51,818 bases of DNA from Syntrophaceticus schinkii (GCF_000946815.1 NZ_CDRZ01000244.1:1-51818), one strand, 5' to 3'; positions 39,197-48,860 are shown, numbered from the stretch's first letter. Numbers and translations: made by a program. Notes: generated from the sequence alone by a model not told the origin.

Positions 39197-41008
39197 ATGA
39201 TCGGCCAATTATTGGGTAATAGATATGAAATAATCGCTAAACTCGGTTCCGGTGGTATGGCTCACGTTTACCGCGCTCGCTGTACAGTTTTAAATCGCAT
39301 CGTTACCGTTAAGGTCATGCGTAAAGAACTGGCAGAAGATAAGGATTTTGTTCACCGCTTTCAGATCGAGGCCCAGGCAGTAGCTCTCTTATCCCATCCC
39401 AACATAGTGAGCATCTATGATGTGGGTGAGGAGAATGGTCTGCCTTACCTGGTTATGGAATATGTAGAAGGGGATAATCTCAAGGAGATCATTCGACAAA
39501 AGGGGGCACTGTCCCCAGCAGAGACAGTGAACATCGGTATCCAGGTGTGTGCTGCTCTTGATCACGCCCATAGCAAAGGAATTATTCATCGAGATATCAA
39601 GCCCCATAACATCCTCGTCACACCTGGAGGGCGTGTCAAGGTAGCAGATTTCGGAATGGCTCGCTTTCTGTCAGTTCCCGGTGCCACGGTGACTCAGTCC
39701 GGTACAGTAATGGGTTCTGTACACTATTTTTCTCCTGAACAGGCACGGGGAGAGGAGGCCAGCTACCAGTCGGACCTCTATTCCCTTGGTGTTGTCCTCT
39801 ATGAGGCTGTTTCCGGGCATGTTCCTTATCAAGGGGATAATCCTATTACTATTGCTCTCAAGCACATTCAGGAACAACCCCCTGGTTTACGCCTTGAAAA
39901 CCCTTCAATTCCCGAAGAGCTTGAGCAGATCATTCTTAAGGCTATGGCCAGGGATAAGGAAATGCGCTTTAAATCTGCAAAGGAAATGCAGAAGGCACTG
40001 TCTTATTCTGGGGAATTTTCCGGTACCCAGGAAGAGGAGCGCACCAGGTCTATTCCTATCCCAGTCATACCGGAGCGGAAAACACTGAGCAAAAAAAGGA
40101 TGCATCCTGCAGCTATTGCGGCCCTGGTTGTCTGTGGCATACTTCTTATTGGGGGTGTGTTGTATGGCTTTTCCAGGTGGTATTTTGGGGATACTGTCAG
40201 TGTGCCTGATGTTGTTGAGCTGCCCCAGGCTGAGGCCACAGCTACACTGAAAAGTGCGGGTTTCCGGGTTGAAGTAGATGAAGTCTTTGATCAGGGCAAG
40301 GAAACCGAGGTTGTGATTCGTCAGGATCCGATTGGCGGGATGAAAGTCAAAAAGGGTCGTCTGGTGCGCATCTGGGTGAACAAGGGGCAGAGCAGTATCT
40401 GGCTGCCCAATCTTGCGGGGGCCTCTGAGAGGGAAGCACGCCTTGCTCTTGAGGGACGAGGTTTTAAGGTTAAAATCAACAAGGAAAATCATGAGAGTGT
40501 GGCTGCAGGATATGTGATACGGCAGTTTCCAGAGGGGGATCAGAATCAACCCAAGGGCACTGAGGTTACCCTGATCGTGAGCAGCGGCCCTGTTGTTAAG
40601 GATGTTGTTGTTCCATCCCTGGTGGGCTTGACGGTTGATCAGGCAAAAGCAGCCCTGGGTTCAGTGGAGTTGAATCTGGGTGAGGTCAAGGAGGAACCGA
40701 GCAGCGAGGAAAAAGGTAAAATTATCAAACAGAGTGTAGATCCCGGAACATCTGTCAAAAAAGGACAAAGAATCGATGTTGTTGTCAGCAGCGGCTTAAA
40801 ATCGCAGCAGAGAAAATTGAAGATTGAAGTTCCAGAAGATCAAAGTGGGGAAATAAGGGTTGTTGTCAAGGATGAGCAGGGTACCAGGGAGGTCTATAAA
40901 GGAACACATGAAGCAGGGGATCAAATCGAAAAGAGCTTCGAGGTTTATCCACCAGGAGAGTTTCAGATCTATTTTCAGGGGCAACTGAATAAGACTATTC
41001 CGTTTTGA
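39197..41008 (+). CDS. prkC: PASTA-domain serine/threonine kinase PrkC
   Basis: This 603-residue membrane kinase has an N-terminal Hanks-type kinase domain: GSGGMAHVYRA loop, catalytic HRDIKPHNIL, DFGMARF (DFG) and the activation segment up to SPEQARGE. One transmembrane helix follows near residues 309-331. Three extracellular PASTA repeats follow, beginning near residues 338, 404 and 472, and a C-terminal beta-rich tail. PASTA repeats bind muropeptides or lipid II. It is 2 bases after the PBP gene and is likely to phosphorylate targets read by the two FHA proteins. No PP2C phosphatase gene is adjacent, which is unusual for this locus. Confidence 0.95.
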   Translation: MIGQLLGNRYEIIAKLGSGGMAHVYRARCTVLNRIVTVKVMRKELAEDKDFVHRFQIEAQAVALLSHPNIVSIYDVGEENGLPYLVMEYVEGDNLKEIIRQKGALSPAETVNIGIQVCAALDHAHSKGIIHRDIKPHNILVTPGGRVKVADFGMARFLSVPGATVTQSGTVMGSVHYFSPEQARGEEASYQSDLYSLGVVLYEAVSGHVPYQGDNPITIALKHIQEQPPGLRLENPSIPEELEQIILKAMARDKEMRFKSAKEMQKALSYSGEFSGTQEEERTRSIPIPVIPERKTLSKKRMHPAAIAALVVCGILLIGGVLYGFSRWYFGDTVSVPDVVELPQAEATATLKSAGFRVEVDEVFDQGKETEVVIRQDPIGGMKVKKGRLVRIWVNKGQSSIWLPNLAGASEREARLALEGRGFKVKINKENHESVAAGYVIRQFPEGDQNQPKGTEVTLIVSSGPVVKDVVVPSLVGLTVDQAKAALGSVELNLGEVKEEPSSEEKGKIIKQSVDPGTSVKKGQRIDVVVSSGLKSQQRKLKIEVPEDQSGEIRVVVKDEQGTREVYKGTHEAGDQIEKSFEVYPPGEFQIYFQGQLNKTIPF

Positions 41009-41041
41009 TGGCAGATAGATGGCAGATAAAGGAGGCCGTAT

Positions 41042-41914
41042 GTGAGAGAAGGTTTAATCATCAAGGGCTATGGGGGGTTCTATTATGTCAGAACAGGTGA
41101 AAAGACCTGGTGCTGCCGTGGGCGCGGCCGCCTGCGCCTGGGGCAAAATCTGCTAACAGGTGACAGGGTTCAATTTACACCCCTGGATAAAGGGGAGGGT
41201 GTTATTGAGGAGATCAAAGAGCGTAAAAATGCCCTGCCACGCCCTCCTGTGGCCAATGTTGACCAGGTAATTTCGGTCGTTTCTTTGGCACATCCGGATC
41301 CTGATCTCAAGCTACTCAACCGTTCCCTGGTTTTGTGCGAATTAGAGAAACTCAGCATTGTTATCTGTTTTAACAAAATTGACTTGATTGATTCATCGCA
41401 GGCTAAAGATTTAGAGGATATTTACCGAAAAGCCGGTTACCACACAGTTTTCACATCCGCACTGGAAGGCCGTGGTCTGGAGCAATTGCGCCAGGTTATC
41501 GCCGGTAAAATATCTGTATTATCAGGGCCATCAGGTGTTGGTAAGTCTACCCTGCTCAACTCCCTGGATCCCAATCTGTCCCTGGAAACAGGGGAGATCA
41601 GCAGGAAATTGAAAAGAGGGAAGCATACTACGCGGTATGTTGAATTAATACCTTTATGTGACGGATTTGTTGCGGATACACCCGGTTTCAGCAGCTTAGA
41701 ACTGCCAACGATAAAAAGAACTGAATTAGGCCGTTGTTTTCCCGAAATAAATGAGTTTGCCGGGCAGTGTCGTTTCTACGACTGTATTCATCTGGATGAA
41801 CCTGATTGTGAAGTAAAGAACGCTCTGGAGCAGGGCTTGATCAGCAGAGCTCGTTATCATGACTACAAACAATTTATGGAAGAAATTATCAGCAAGGAGC
41901 GAATCTACGAATGA
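41042..41914 (+). CDS. rsgA: Ribosome small-subunit GTPase RsgA
   Basis: This 290-residue circularly permuted GTPase acts in late 30S maturation. It has an N-terminal OB fold and then the permuted motifs: G4 NKIDL, G1 SGPSGVGKSTLLN and G3 ADTPGFSS. The C-terminal zinc-binding CRFYDCIHLDEPDCEV follows. GTG 41042 is preceded by AAGGAGG. Its stop overlaps the ATG of rpe, in the usual prkC-rsgA-rpe order. Confidence 0.95.
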   Translation: MREGLIIKGYGGFYYVRTGEKTWCCRGRGRLRLGQNLLTGDRVQFTPLDKGEGVIEEIKERKNALPRPPVANVDQVISVVSLAHPDPDLKLLNRSLVLCELEKLSIVICFNKIDLIDSSQAKDLEDIYRKAGYHTVFTSALEGRGLEQLRQVIAGKISVLSGPSGVGKSTLLNSLDPNLSLETGEISRKLKRGKHTTRYVELIPLCDGFVADTPGFSSLELPTIKRTELGRCFPEINEFAGQCRFYDCIHLDEPDCEVKNALEQGLISRARYHDYKQFMEEIISKERIYE

Positions 41915-42612
41915 GCATCAAAATTGCCCCCTCGATTTTAACTGCAGATTTTAGCAATCTAGGAGCACTGATCAATAAATTGGAGAGTGGTGGGGCCGAT
42001 GACATCCACCTGGACATCATGGATGGGAAATTTGTTCCCAATCTTACTTTTGGGCCATTGATTGCGGCTTCACTGCGCGAAGTCACTTCTTTTCCCCTTG
42101 ATGTTCACTTGATGGTAGAGGCCCCGGAACGATATTTTTCCGCTTTTGCTAAAGCAGGTGTGAAGAGTTTGACGATTCACTCTGAGACCTGCCAGCACCT
42201 GTATCGATCTGTTCAGTTGATCAAGGAGATGGGACTTAAGGCAGGGGTGGCTTTGAATCCAGCTACCCCGCTGAGCGTTTTAGAGTATATTATACAGGAT
42301 TTAGATCTAGTGCTGATCATGACGGTAAATCCCGGTTGGGGTGGCCAGGAATTTATACCTGCTATGAACAGGAAGATCCGTGAGTTAAGGGAGATGCTTA
42401 TTGATTCGGGGTCCAGCGCGGACCTGCAGGTGGATGGTGGAATCAACTCCAGAACAATAAAAGCGGCTGTGGATTGTGGAGCTAACTCCCTTGTGATCGG
42501 TTCTGCTCTTTTAAAGGAACAGGATCTGACTAAAGCTATCAAAGATTATCGTTCTTTAGCTGAGGAAGCATTGGTTGGGAGTTGGTGGCACCGCGCGTAT
42601 CAAGGTGAGTGA
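41911..42612 (+). CDS. rpe: Ribulose-phosphate 3-epimerase
   Basis: This 233-residue barrel enzyme interconverts ribulose 5-phosphate and xylulose 5-phosphate. IAPSILTADFSNLG opens the protein. The metal and catalytic residues are in HLDIMDGKFVPNLTFGP, MTVNPGWGGQEFI and LQVDGGIN, and the phosphate site is NSLVIGSALL. The C-terminus is about 15 residues longer than usual. The gene ends just before a strong bidirectional terminator. Confidence 0.96.
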   Translation: MSIKIAPSILTADFSNLGALINKLESGGADDIHLDIMDGKFVPNLTFGPLIAASLREVTSFPLDVHLMVEAPERYFSAFAKAGVKSLTIHSETCQHLYRSVQLIKEMGLKAGVALNPATPLSVLEYIIQDLDLVLIMTVNPGWGGQEFIPAMNRKIRELREMLIDSGSSADLQVDGGINSRTIKAAVDCGANSLVIGSALLKEQDLTKAIKDYRSLAEEALVGSWWHRAYQGE

Positions 42613-42632
42613 TATCACTTATTCCCTCCATA

Positions 42633-42675
42633 ATTAAAGCATACCAGGCCCGAAAAAGGCCTGGTATGCTTTAAT
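42633..42675. terminator. Bidirectional terminator between rpe and the surface-protein gene
   Basis: ATTAAAGCATACCAGGCC (42633-42650) pairs perfectly with the mirror arm at 42658-42675 (18 bp) around a 7-base loop. A/T-rich ends on both sides allow termination of rpe and of the convergent surface-protein gene. Confidence 0.88.
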
Positions 42676-42704
42676 GAGAGGGTAGGATGTCTGCAATTTA
42701 AAAG

Positions 42705-45540
42705 CTAAATGCTATTTTTTCCCCTTGCTTTCTTGCAATAGACATATCCACCGGCACACAAAACAGCAAGCAGGAACATTATCATCATCAGCACATAGCC
42801 GGGATCACCTGTTGCGGGGACTGTCTTTATTTGTTTGCCGCCAACTGGGCCAACCGGATTCTTGCCCTGGTCACCACCTGTTGTAGGGGTTGTTTCAGAC
42901 GCTGTCTCGATCAATTTTCCTGTAACCGCGTATTTGCTCAGTGATTTAACAACAAACGTTATTTTACTGCCATCGATCTCCGTTGGTGTGATGTACTCAT
43001 ATTCCCCATTGGGAAGCTGATGAATGATCTTGATCTCTTTGTATTTGGCTAAATCCTTAACTGTCAAGGTGATTGTAGCGGTCTCGCCGTTAAGCTGATA
43101 TTCAACAATATTGCCGTCAGAACCGAGCGATTGAAGTGACAGATCATACATGCCCAGCACAGTTCTGCCCGCTCCCAGTTTTTGCATTGCCTCATAATCT
43201 TCACCTGCGGTGAACGGTACAGCGGTCAGGATGATATTCCAGGGAACACCGCTGATCTGTACGCCATTGGAAGTGTGATTGATTGCAGCGGCTTCGTTCT
43301 GCAGTGCCGAAAGCTTCGTTTTCAGTTTGGCATCGATTTGTGTTTTTTCATCATCAGATAGGTTGTTATATGCTTCACTCGCCTTGGCAAGCGCTGTCAT
43401 TTCTGTAGTGCTAATCGTATCGGGCAGTTTATTGATAAGCCCCTCTGTTTCTTTAATCGGCTGCATAAGGGCGGCATATGCTTCCTCCGCTGTAAGCAGT
43501 GTCTGGTAGTTGGAGACCAGCATAGCCTGCTCATCGGTTAGTGCATCATAAGCCTCCCTTGCGGTATCGATCAGTGATTTGCTTTCCAGTGTGACTATCC
43601 CTATTGCCGCTATCTTATCCTCCGCATCTTTTGCTGCCTGAAGATCAGCAAGTGTTGTCTCCGCGGCCTCCAGCTTAGCGAGTTTGGTTACTAAGTCCTT
43701 TTGCTCCTGTGTTAAGGCATTGTAAGCCGCTCTGGCACTCTCGATCGCTGTTTTGTCGCCAAGGGTGACCGGGTCGCTGATCGCTGTGATCAGGTTGTCT
43801 ACGTTTTTCGCTGCAGCAGCGTCCTCATTGTCTACCGGATAGGCGGTGATGGTGCCTGTGATTTGTGTGTTGTCAGTGGCGAGAGTATCTCCTTCACCCT
43901 TGTTGAGATTTACCGTGAAGTTAAAACTCCCCTCTGTGCCGCTGGGATTTGCTTCTGTTCCGGCGACTGCGGGGGTAAAGCTGTCCATGGTGACGATGGC
44001 TGTGACTCCATTCATGTCAAGGTTTGCAATCTCAGATTCGATCCATGCTTTGACGGCTTGCTCTGTGTTCGCGGTGTCCATAGGCACTGTCCAGGTCTGG
44101 TTTTCGATTGCAGTCTTCGCCTTTGCAACGGCTTCTTCATTGGATTCGAGGGTTTCGTCCGCGGCTTCCAGCCACTTGCTCCAGTAAGTCCCGTCACCCA
44201 AGGCCGGGGAACCTCCAAACTTGTCCCAGTCGTGGACCTCATAGGCGAAGTCGTTGACATAGTGGAATATAATCTCGTCGCCCTGGGATAATTTTTGATT
44301 GGAAACGCCGAAGAGGGCGTGGTTTCCGTTGAGGGTATACATCCAGCCGGAGCGGTTTCCGTTGGTGAACTCGCTCAGTTCATACCCGCCGTATACATCT
44401 GGTGCGTTAATGGTTGTTATATAGTCGCCCCCTGGATTTTTCCACGTAAGTCCCGCTCCGGTCAGTGCCATTTCAAACAGGTCAAGGACGGTGGAATTTT
44501 CGGGCAGCGTGTAGTTTTTGGTGGCGATCCATGTTACGTACTCCGCCCCCTTGTAATCGCCATCGGCCAGATCAATGCTATCGAATTCATCTTCAAGTTC
44601 AGCCAGCGTACAACCAATCAGGCGGAAGGTTACATCGATGGTGTCAGATGGTACCTCGGAGCCAATTTCCTTCCACCTGGCGGTCAGCGTCAGGTCTTTT
44701 ACCTCTGAGGGATATGTGGTATAGAGTTTCTGATCAGATGAGTACCAGCCGGCAAATTCAAGGTTCGTGTTCTTTGTCGTCGGAATGGGCAGAGCGATAT
44801 GCGACATATGAGCATCGAAGGCATAGGTCAAGGCCTCGCTGCTGCCGCCCAGCACGCCGCCGTTGGGGTCGAGCGTCAGAGTTGCGGCGGGTTCCGGCTC
44901 ACCGCTGGATTCCACAAGGTTCAGGTAGTAGATGACAGGCTCTTTTTCGCCCTCCTGAACGATGATCCTGATCATCTTGTGATTGGGCATACCACTGAAG
45001 ACTGCGTTGTGTCCGCGCGAGCTGTTAATGTAAATGTTGACGCCCTCGGCGGCGTCCACGCTAACGGCGAATGGCCCGTCGACAGCCACGTTGTCATAGA
45101 TGTACTTGCCCTCTGTCAGCGCTAGCGCGTTCCCGTCCACCTTGATTGCGGATGGCGCGGCGGTCTGGCCCACCTCCGACTCACTGGCCGCGGCCACGCG
45201 AACCATGTTGACCTCGGTGGACTTTTCGCCTATGGCGCCGTTTTCTATGTTGCTGGCAGTCACTATCTTCACATAGTGGACACCGTTTTCGAAGGTTACC
45301 GGCTGTCCGTTTTCATCCACGGCCCAGGCCAGATCCATACCGTCTGTGACTGAAAGATATTGCCTGTTACCTTTGGTATAGCTGCCCAGATAGGGATTCC
45401 CGGCTTTGTTGTTATCTTCTCCGGGCAAGCCTCTCTGACCGACATCCACATAACCGAAATCAGTGAAGGGAGGTAAGGAATTGCCGTATTCGTTCGTCCC
45501 CTCCTGGGTTTGAAGCAGTATCCCGCTCAGGTCATACTAT
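42705..45540 (-). CDS. Wall-anchored surface protein, C-terminal segment (3 of 3) with DUF4430 and sorting signal
   Basis: This is the C-terminal part of one large extracellular protein; a frameshift near 45537-45541 separates it from segment 2. An ATG opens at 45449, but coding similarity starts at 45536 with YDLSGILLQ. Counting from the ATG: the end of the ELAGS-type module with LAWAVDENGQP (to about 65), a cadherin-like region, and an InlB/Listeria-type repeat with LDPNGGVLGG and EFAGWY (190-260). Then a DUF4430 domain (272-400, GWMYTLNGN, QKLSQGDEIIFHY), an Ig-like module (440-545), and three helical hairpins with YNALTQEQKDLV-type motifs (545-725). The tail has VPATGD, a hydrophobic helix and KKARGK, a sortase-type anchor. 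Corrinoid binding is inferred. Confidence 0.85.
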
Positions 45541-46810
45541 TTTCCAGCGCTTCTGTCCAGTCAAACAATGGATAATATTCTGGCAGAGGGTATTCGTAAT
45601 ATGGCTGCGTAGCGCTGTTGCCTTTGTTGTCCGTCCAACTTGTCCGCCCGTTTTCAAGCTTGCTGTAGGTGATGCTGTAATCCCACAACGCGCTGTTGTC
45701 ATAGTGTACGGAGCCCGCAAGGGCGTACCATTCGCTCCCGTCTTCAGATACCCAAACCTGTCCCGGCTCAGCAAAAGCGTTGCTTCCCTCCACAGAGTTA
45801 CCATATGTGATAAAGTCTACGCCATAGGGGTTCTTCGGGTTATCTTGGATGGCATCCTCAAAATAATAGGTGATGTAGCCGCCGAAGTTACCCAGCGATG
45901 CCGGCGCTGTGTATGTGGCACCAGCGACATCGTTGTTGCTGCCCAGCAGGGTGGCCACGCCGCGCAGACCATAGTCGCTGATCCCAAGTCCGTTGGTATA
46001 CTGGGATCCGATACAAAGATAATCGGTAACCGCGTCCGGCAGTCCGCTGTATTTTTGGGTAAAGCAAGTTACTGTATAAGAGCTTTCAGTAACTCCTTCC
46101 TTTACGACAGAAATCTTATTCGCTGTGCCCTCCGGCGAGGAGTTCAACGTAACGCTGCAGGTCTTGTCCGCGTTTATCGCTTGCGCCTCGGTATCGTTTA
46201 CGCTGATCATAGCATTAGCCGAGTCAAATGTAAGAGTTAGATCTACAGTTGTTTGACCATACGGTAAGGCAAGGTTAGCGCTTTTTTTCGTAAACAGATC
46301 TGATTTCATCAGCCATTGGCCGTTGGCAGGCACTGCGTCTAGAATGGCAGTTTCCTCTGTTATCTCTTTGCTGAAGTTGAAGATATATTTCGTTCTGGTT
46401 CCTCTTGAATAGCTGTTATTGTCATTGTAGGCATAAACTACCGCTTGCGCGGTACCGTCTTTCAATGAAACATTCAGAGTACGAAAAGATGCCGCTGCGA
46501 TCTCGTCCTTAAACTTGCTAACCCTCGTTCCTTCTTCCTCGCCAACGCTGGACAAAACAGGCAGATTTCCACGTGAATTATCATATGTATTATTTTGACA
46601 TTCAAAGTAGAGAGTGATGGTCGCATTATCGGCTGTCTCTTTTGACAGCTGAATATTATAGATCCGATCATACTCTGCTGCGTTTGTCTCCGTACTATGG
46701 CTTGTTACGCCGGCGCCTGCGATACTCACAGCTTTGGGCTGTGCTCCTTGATAATTAGGATCATCCATGATCGAAATCTCATAGGCACCTGCTGGTACAG
46801 AGGCGCCGCT
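45527..46810 (-). CDS. Wall-anchored surface protein, middle segment (2 of 3)
   Basis: This segment continues the protein begun at 47829 and is separated from it by a frameshift near 46805. In this frame SVPAGAYEISIMDDPNYQG links up smoothly. The first ATG is 46768, giving 413 residues to a stop at 45527. The first half holds two beta-rich, cadherin-like regions (around YDRIYNIQLSKETADNATITLYF). The second half (about residues 245-400) has GNFGGYITYYFED, DFITYGNS, AEPGQVWVSEDGSEWYALAGS and WTDNKGNSA. This pattern matches, from memory, extracellular modules of Bacteroidota surface proteins, some from corrinoid-uptake loci. It ends with FDWTEALENS, continued in segment 3. Confidence 0.8.
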   Translation of the reverse strand, partial: SGASVPAGAYEISIMDDPNYQGAQPKAVSIAGAGVTSHSTETNAAEYDRIYNIQLSKETADNATITLYFECQNNTYDNSRGNLPVLSSVGEEEGTRVSKFKDEIAAASFRTLNVSLKDGTAQAVVYAYNDNNSYSRGTRTKYIFNFSKEITEETAILDAVPANGQWLMKSDLFTKKSANLALPYGQTTVDLTLTFDSANAMISVNDTEAQAINADKTCSVTLNSSPEGTANKISVVKEGVTESSYTVTCFTQKYSGLPDAVTDYLCIGSQYTNGLGISDYGLRGVATLLGSNNDVAGATYTAPASLGNFGGYITYYFEDAIQDNPKNPYGVDFITYGNSVEGSNAFAEPGQVWVSEDGSEWYALAGSVHYDNSALWDYSITYSKLENGRTSWTDNKGNSATQPYYEYPLPEYYPLFDWTEALENSMT

Positions 46811-47829
46811 TCAACCTTGACTTCGATGTGGTCACTCTCAAAATAATAATTGTCATCGACCGAGGCAATGCAATAATAAATATGGGTTCCCTCTGTACAA
46901 GTATCCGCATAAAAAGTAGTCGCCGACTTGCTGAAAACCTGGCTTACTCCGTCTTTAAACCACTCGTAATAATAATTATTTCCGCCGCTGCAGTTCGCTG
47001 TAAAAGCCGGATTGCTGCCGACTGTACAGATCAACGGCTTGTCCTGCGCGGAAAAATTAAAAGTGGCGGAAATATTTTCAGTAGCCGGTAAAACCGTCAC
47101 GGTAACTACATTACTGTCCAGCGATATGCCGCCGCTTGTGGCTACCACTTTATAATAGGATTTACCCCCGGCATTGGTTGCAGGTGCATAGGAAGAAGAT
47201 ATGGCGTCCTGAATATCGTTCCAGTTTGTCTTGTCTGGGCTCTGTTGCCATTGATAGGAAACAGTTCCGTTATTCACAGCAGTTGCCTCTACAGATAAAG
47301 TAAGGCTTGTATCAATCAATACGGTTTCGTAAGTCTTAAGGTTTTTGGTAAATTCAAGAGTCTCACCTGTATCAGCTTTCTCAAACACCGCTTTCACATG
47401 AAGTGCTGCTGGTTCTTGGTCAAAAGAAAGCAGCAACTCTGGCACGCTGGAAGTTGAACTCTTGTAAGATACAAACCAATACCCTTCACCGTATATAATG
47501 TAATCGTATACGGCTTCATCCATATCGGTAACGTTGCTATGATATGGCACCTCAACACCATTTACTATCCAGCCAACAAAACTTTCAGTATCACTTGTCA
47601 GATCAAAACAATAACCTGCGCCACTATTGCCTTCCAACCAACCTGAGTATATTACATTAGCACTATCAGCACCGATGACAGATGCAGTTATTTGAGTATC
47701 CAATCCCTCTTGCCAAGAACCGGGCATTAACTCAACCGTGCCTTCGCTTGCAAAAGAAATGGTAGGCATCAATCCTACCAGTAATACTGCAACAAGTAGG
47801 ACACTCAGCAGTTTCCGAAAAGCTTTCAT
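46726..47829 (-). CDS. Wall-anchored surface protein, N-terminal segment (1 of 3)
   Basis: This is the N-terminus of the large surface protein. The start is probably ATG 47829 (MKAFRKLLSVLLVAVLLVG), giving a signal peptide cleaved near ISFASEG; an in-frame ATG at 47847 adds six residues. The secreted part contains a unique beta region and then two Ig-like domains with the signatures VSYQWQQSPDKTNWNDI and YYYEWFKDGVSQVFS. The frame breaks near 46805, where VKVEA runs into an unrelated tail and stops at 46726. Joined over both frameshifts the full protein is about 1,700 residues. It follows the DUF4430-like gene, with a strong hairpin between them. Confidence 0.8.
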   Translation of the reverse strand: MKAFRKLLSVLLVAVLLVGLMPTISFASEGTVELMPGSWQEGLDTQITASVIGADSANVIYSGWLEGNSGAGYCFDLTSDTESFVGWIVNGVEVPYHSNVTDMDEAVYDYIIYGEGYWFVSYKSSTSSVPELLLSFDQEPAALHVKAVFEKADTGETLEFTKNLKTYETVLIDTSLTLSVEATAVNNGTVSYQWQQSPDKTNWNDIQDAISSSYAPATNAGGKSYYKVVATSGGISLDSNVVTVTVLPATENISATFNFSAQDKPLICTVGSNPAFTANCSGGNNYYYEWFKDGVSQVFSKSATTFYADTCTEGTHIYYCIASVDDNYYFESDHIEVKVEAAPLYQQVPMRFRSWMILIIKEHSPKL

Positions 47830-47869
47830 ATACTTATCACATCCCATTTCAATTTGTAAAAATCACTAT

Positions 47870-47904
47870 TTTGAGGGATGTGGGCAAAGCCCACATCCCT
47901 CAAA
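47870..47904 (-). terminator. Perfect 16-bp hairpin between the two secreted-protein genes
   Basis: TTTGAGGGATGTGGGC (47870-47885) pairs perfectly with 47889-47904 around an AAA loop. On the minus strand it is followed by AATAGTGATTTTTAC, a poor T-run. It may be an attenuator or RNA-processing stabiliser that sets different levels of the two proteins. Confidence 0.6.
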
Positions 47905-47912
47905 CGTACAGT

Positions 47913-48860
47913 TTATATTGTGAAAGTAGCGTAATAGCCGCTATACAATGGAATACCATATGATGTGCCGTTTACAGTATATGTGTTGTAGATTGGCAGG
48001 ACCTCAAATGTATGAGTACCTGACGATAATGCGATTCCATTTATTGTTATCACCCCGTTAGCATTGGTCGCATCCGTATATGTCGTACCGTCAATTTTTA
48101 CGGAAAATGTCACATTTGGCACAACCGCAAAAGTGGTTGCATACCACTTATAATTTGGCGGTCCGTCGAAATAACAATGTGATTCTGATAATGTCACGTC
48201 AAGTTTCTTGTTAATCCCAGACGTATAGGTAAATCCGGATGCTTTAAGCGTCCGCGTAGCAACTGTGGCATTGGCGGAATCTGCAAAGTAGAAATCAATA
48301 AAATCATCTGGTTGGACAAATGCCTGATTAATTGCAGCGCCATAGGGCCCACTAACGTCTTCGTCCCATCCGGCTGGCCAATCAGCCGGGTTCATCGCCC
48401 TATACTTGTCGTTAATACGGAACATCCAGCCATTGTAGTAGTTAATTCCTGTAACTGGTTCAAAAACCAATGTGCTGCTGACCGTGCTATCCGTAACCTT
48501 TTGTACATAGCTTGAAGTGCTGGTTATAGGTATGCCGCTTGAGTTCTGGAACGACAGCGCCGGATACTGTGACATTGCCGCTACTAACACGTCGCTAACA
48601 AAAAAATAATTCGTCACCCCGGGCGTTCCCATCGTTATGGGAAGTCTGTGTCTGGATATAGCTACGCCGTCTATGGAGTTGCTTTTTACCGACAGATACA
48701 CGGTGAACTGCCCCGTGACAGTGGGCGGATTGTTGAGCGCGTTCTGCCCCTCAAATCCGCTGGTGCCGTAAGAAGCCGCAAACGCCGTTGTAGCTATGAA
48801 CATACTGACCATTGCCAACATCAACAATAAAGTAATAAACCGGTTTTTGTTCTTTAACAT
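47913..48860 (-). CDS. Secreted DUF4430-like protein
   Basis: This 315-residue secreted protein has a clear signal peptide (KNKNRFITLLLMLAMVSMFIATTAFA). The mature part has a DUF4430-like region (about residues 45-205): VSDVLVAAMSQYP, then the GWMFRINDKYRAM turn, and PYGAAINQAFVQPDDFIDFYF. These correspond in order to GWMYTLNGN and QKLSQGDEIIFHY in the large surface protein, so the two share a domain. A C-terminal beta-sandwich (VTFSVKIDGTTYTDATNANG...) follows. No anchor is seen, so it may be free or bound by the larger protein. AGAAAGGATGG precedes ATG 48860. DUF4430 is catalogued as transcobalamin-C-terminal-like; ligand binding here is inference. Confidence 0.82.
   Translation of the reverse strand: MLKNKNRFITLLLMLAMVSMFIATTAFAASYGTSGFEGQNALNNPPTVTGQFTVYLSVKSNSIDGVAISRHRLPITMGTPGVTNYFFVSDVLVAAMSQYPALSFQNSSGIPITSTSSYVQKVTDSTVSSTLVFEPVTGINYYNGWMFRINDKYRAMNPADWPAGWDEDVSGPYGAAINQAFVQPDDFIDFYFADSANATVATRTLKASGFTYTSGINKKLDVTLSESHCYFDGPPNYKWYATTFAVVPNVTFSVKIDGTTYTDATNANGVITINGIALSSGTHTFEVLPIYNTYTVNGTSYGIPLYSGYYATFTI

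Noticed and set aside
39500-39520. GGGGGCACTGTCCCC inside prkC
   Set aside because: It resembles the GGGGACAGTCCCC palindrome, but lies within a well-conserved kinase codon context and lacks the flanks of the repeat family.
43279-44187. Plus-strand frames opposite the wall-anchored protein
   Set aside because: They are antisense shadows of the surface-protein gene, whose domain content is clear on the minus strand.
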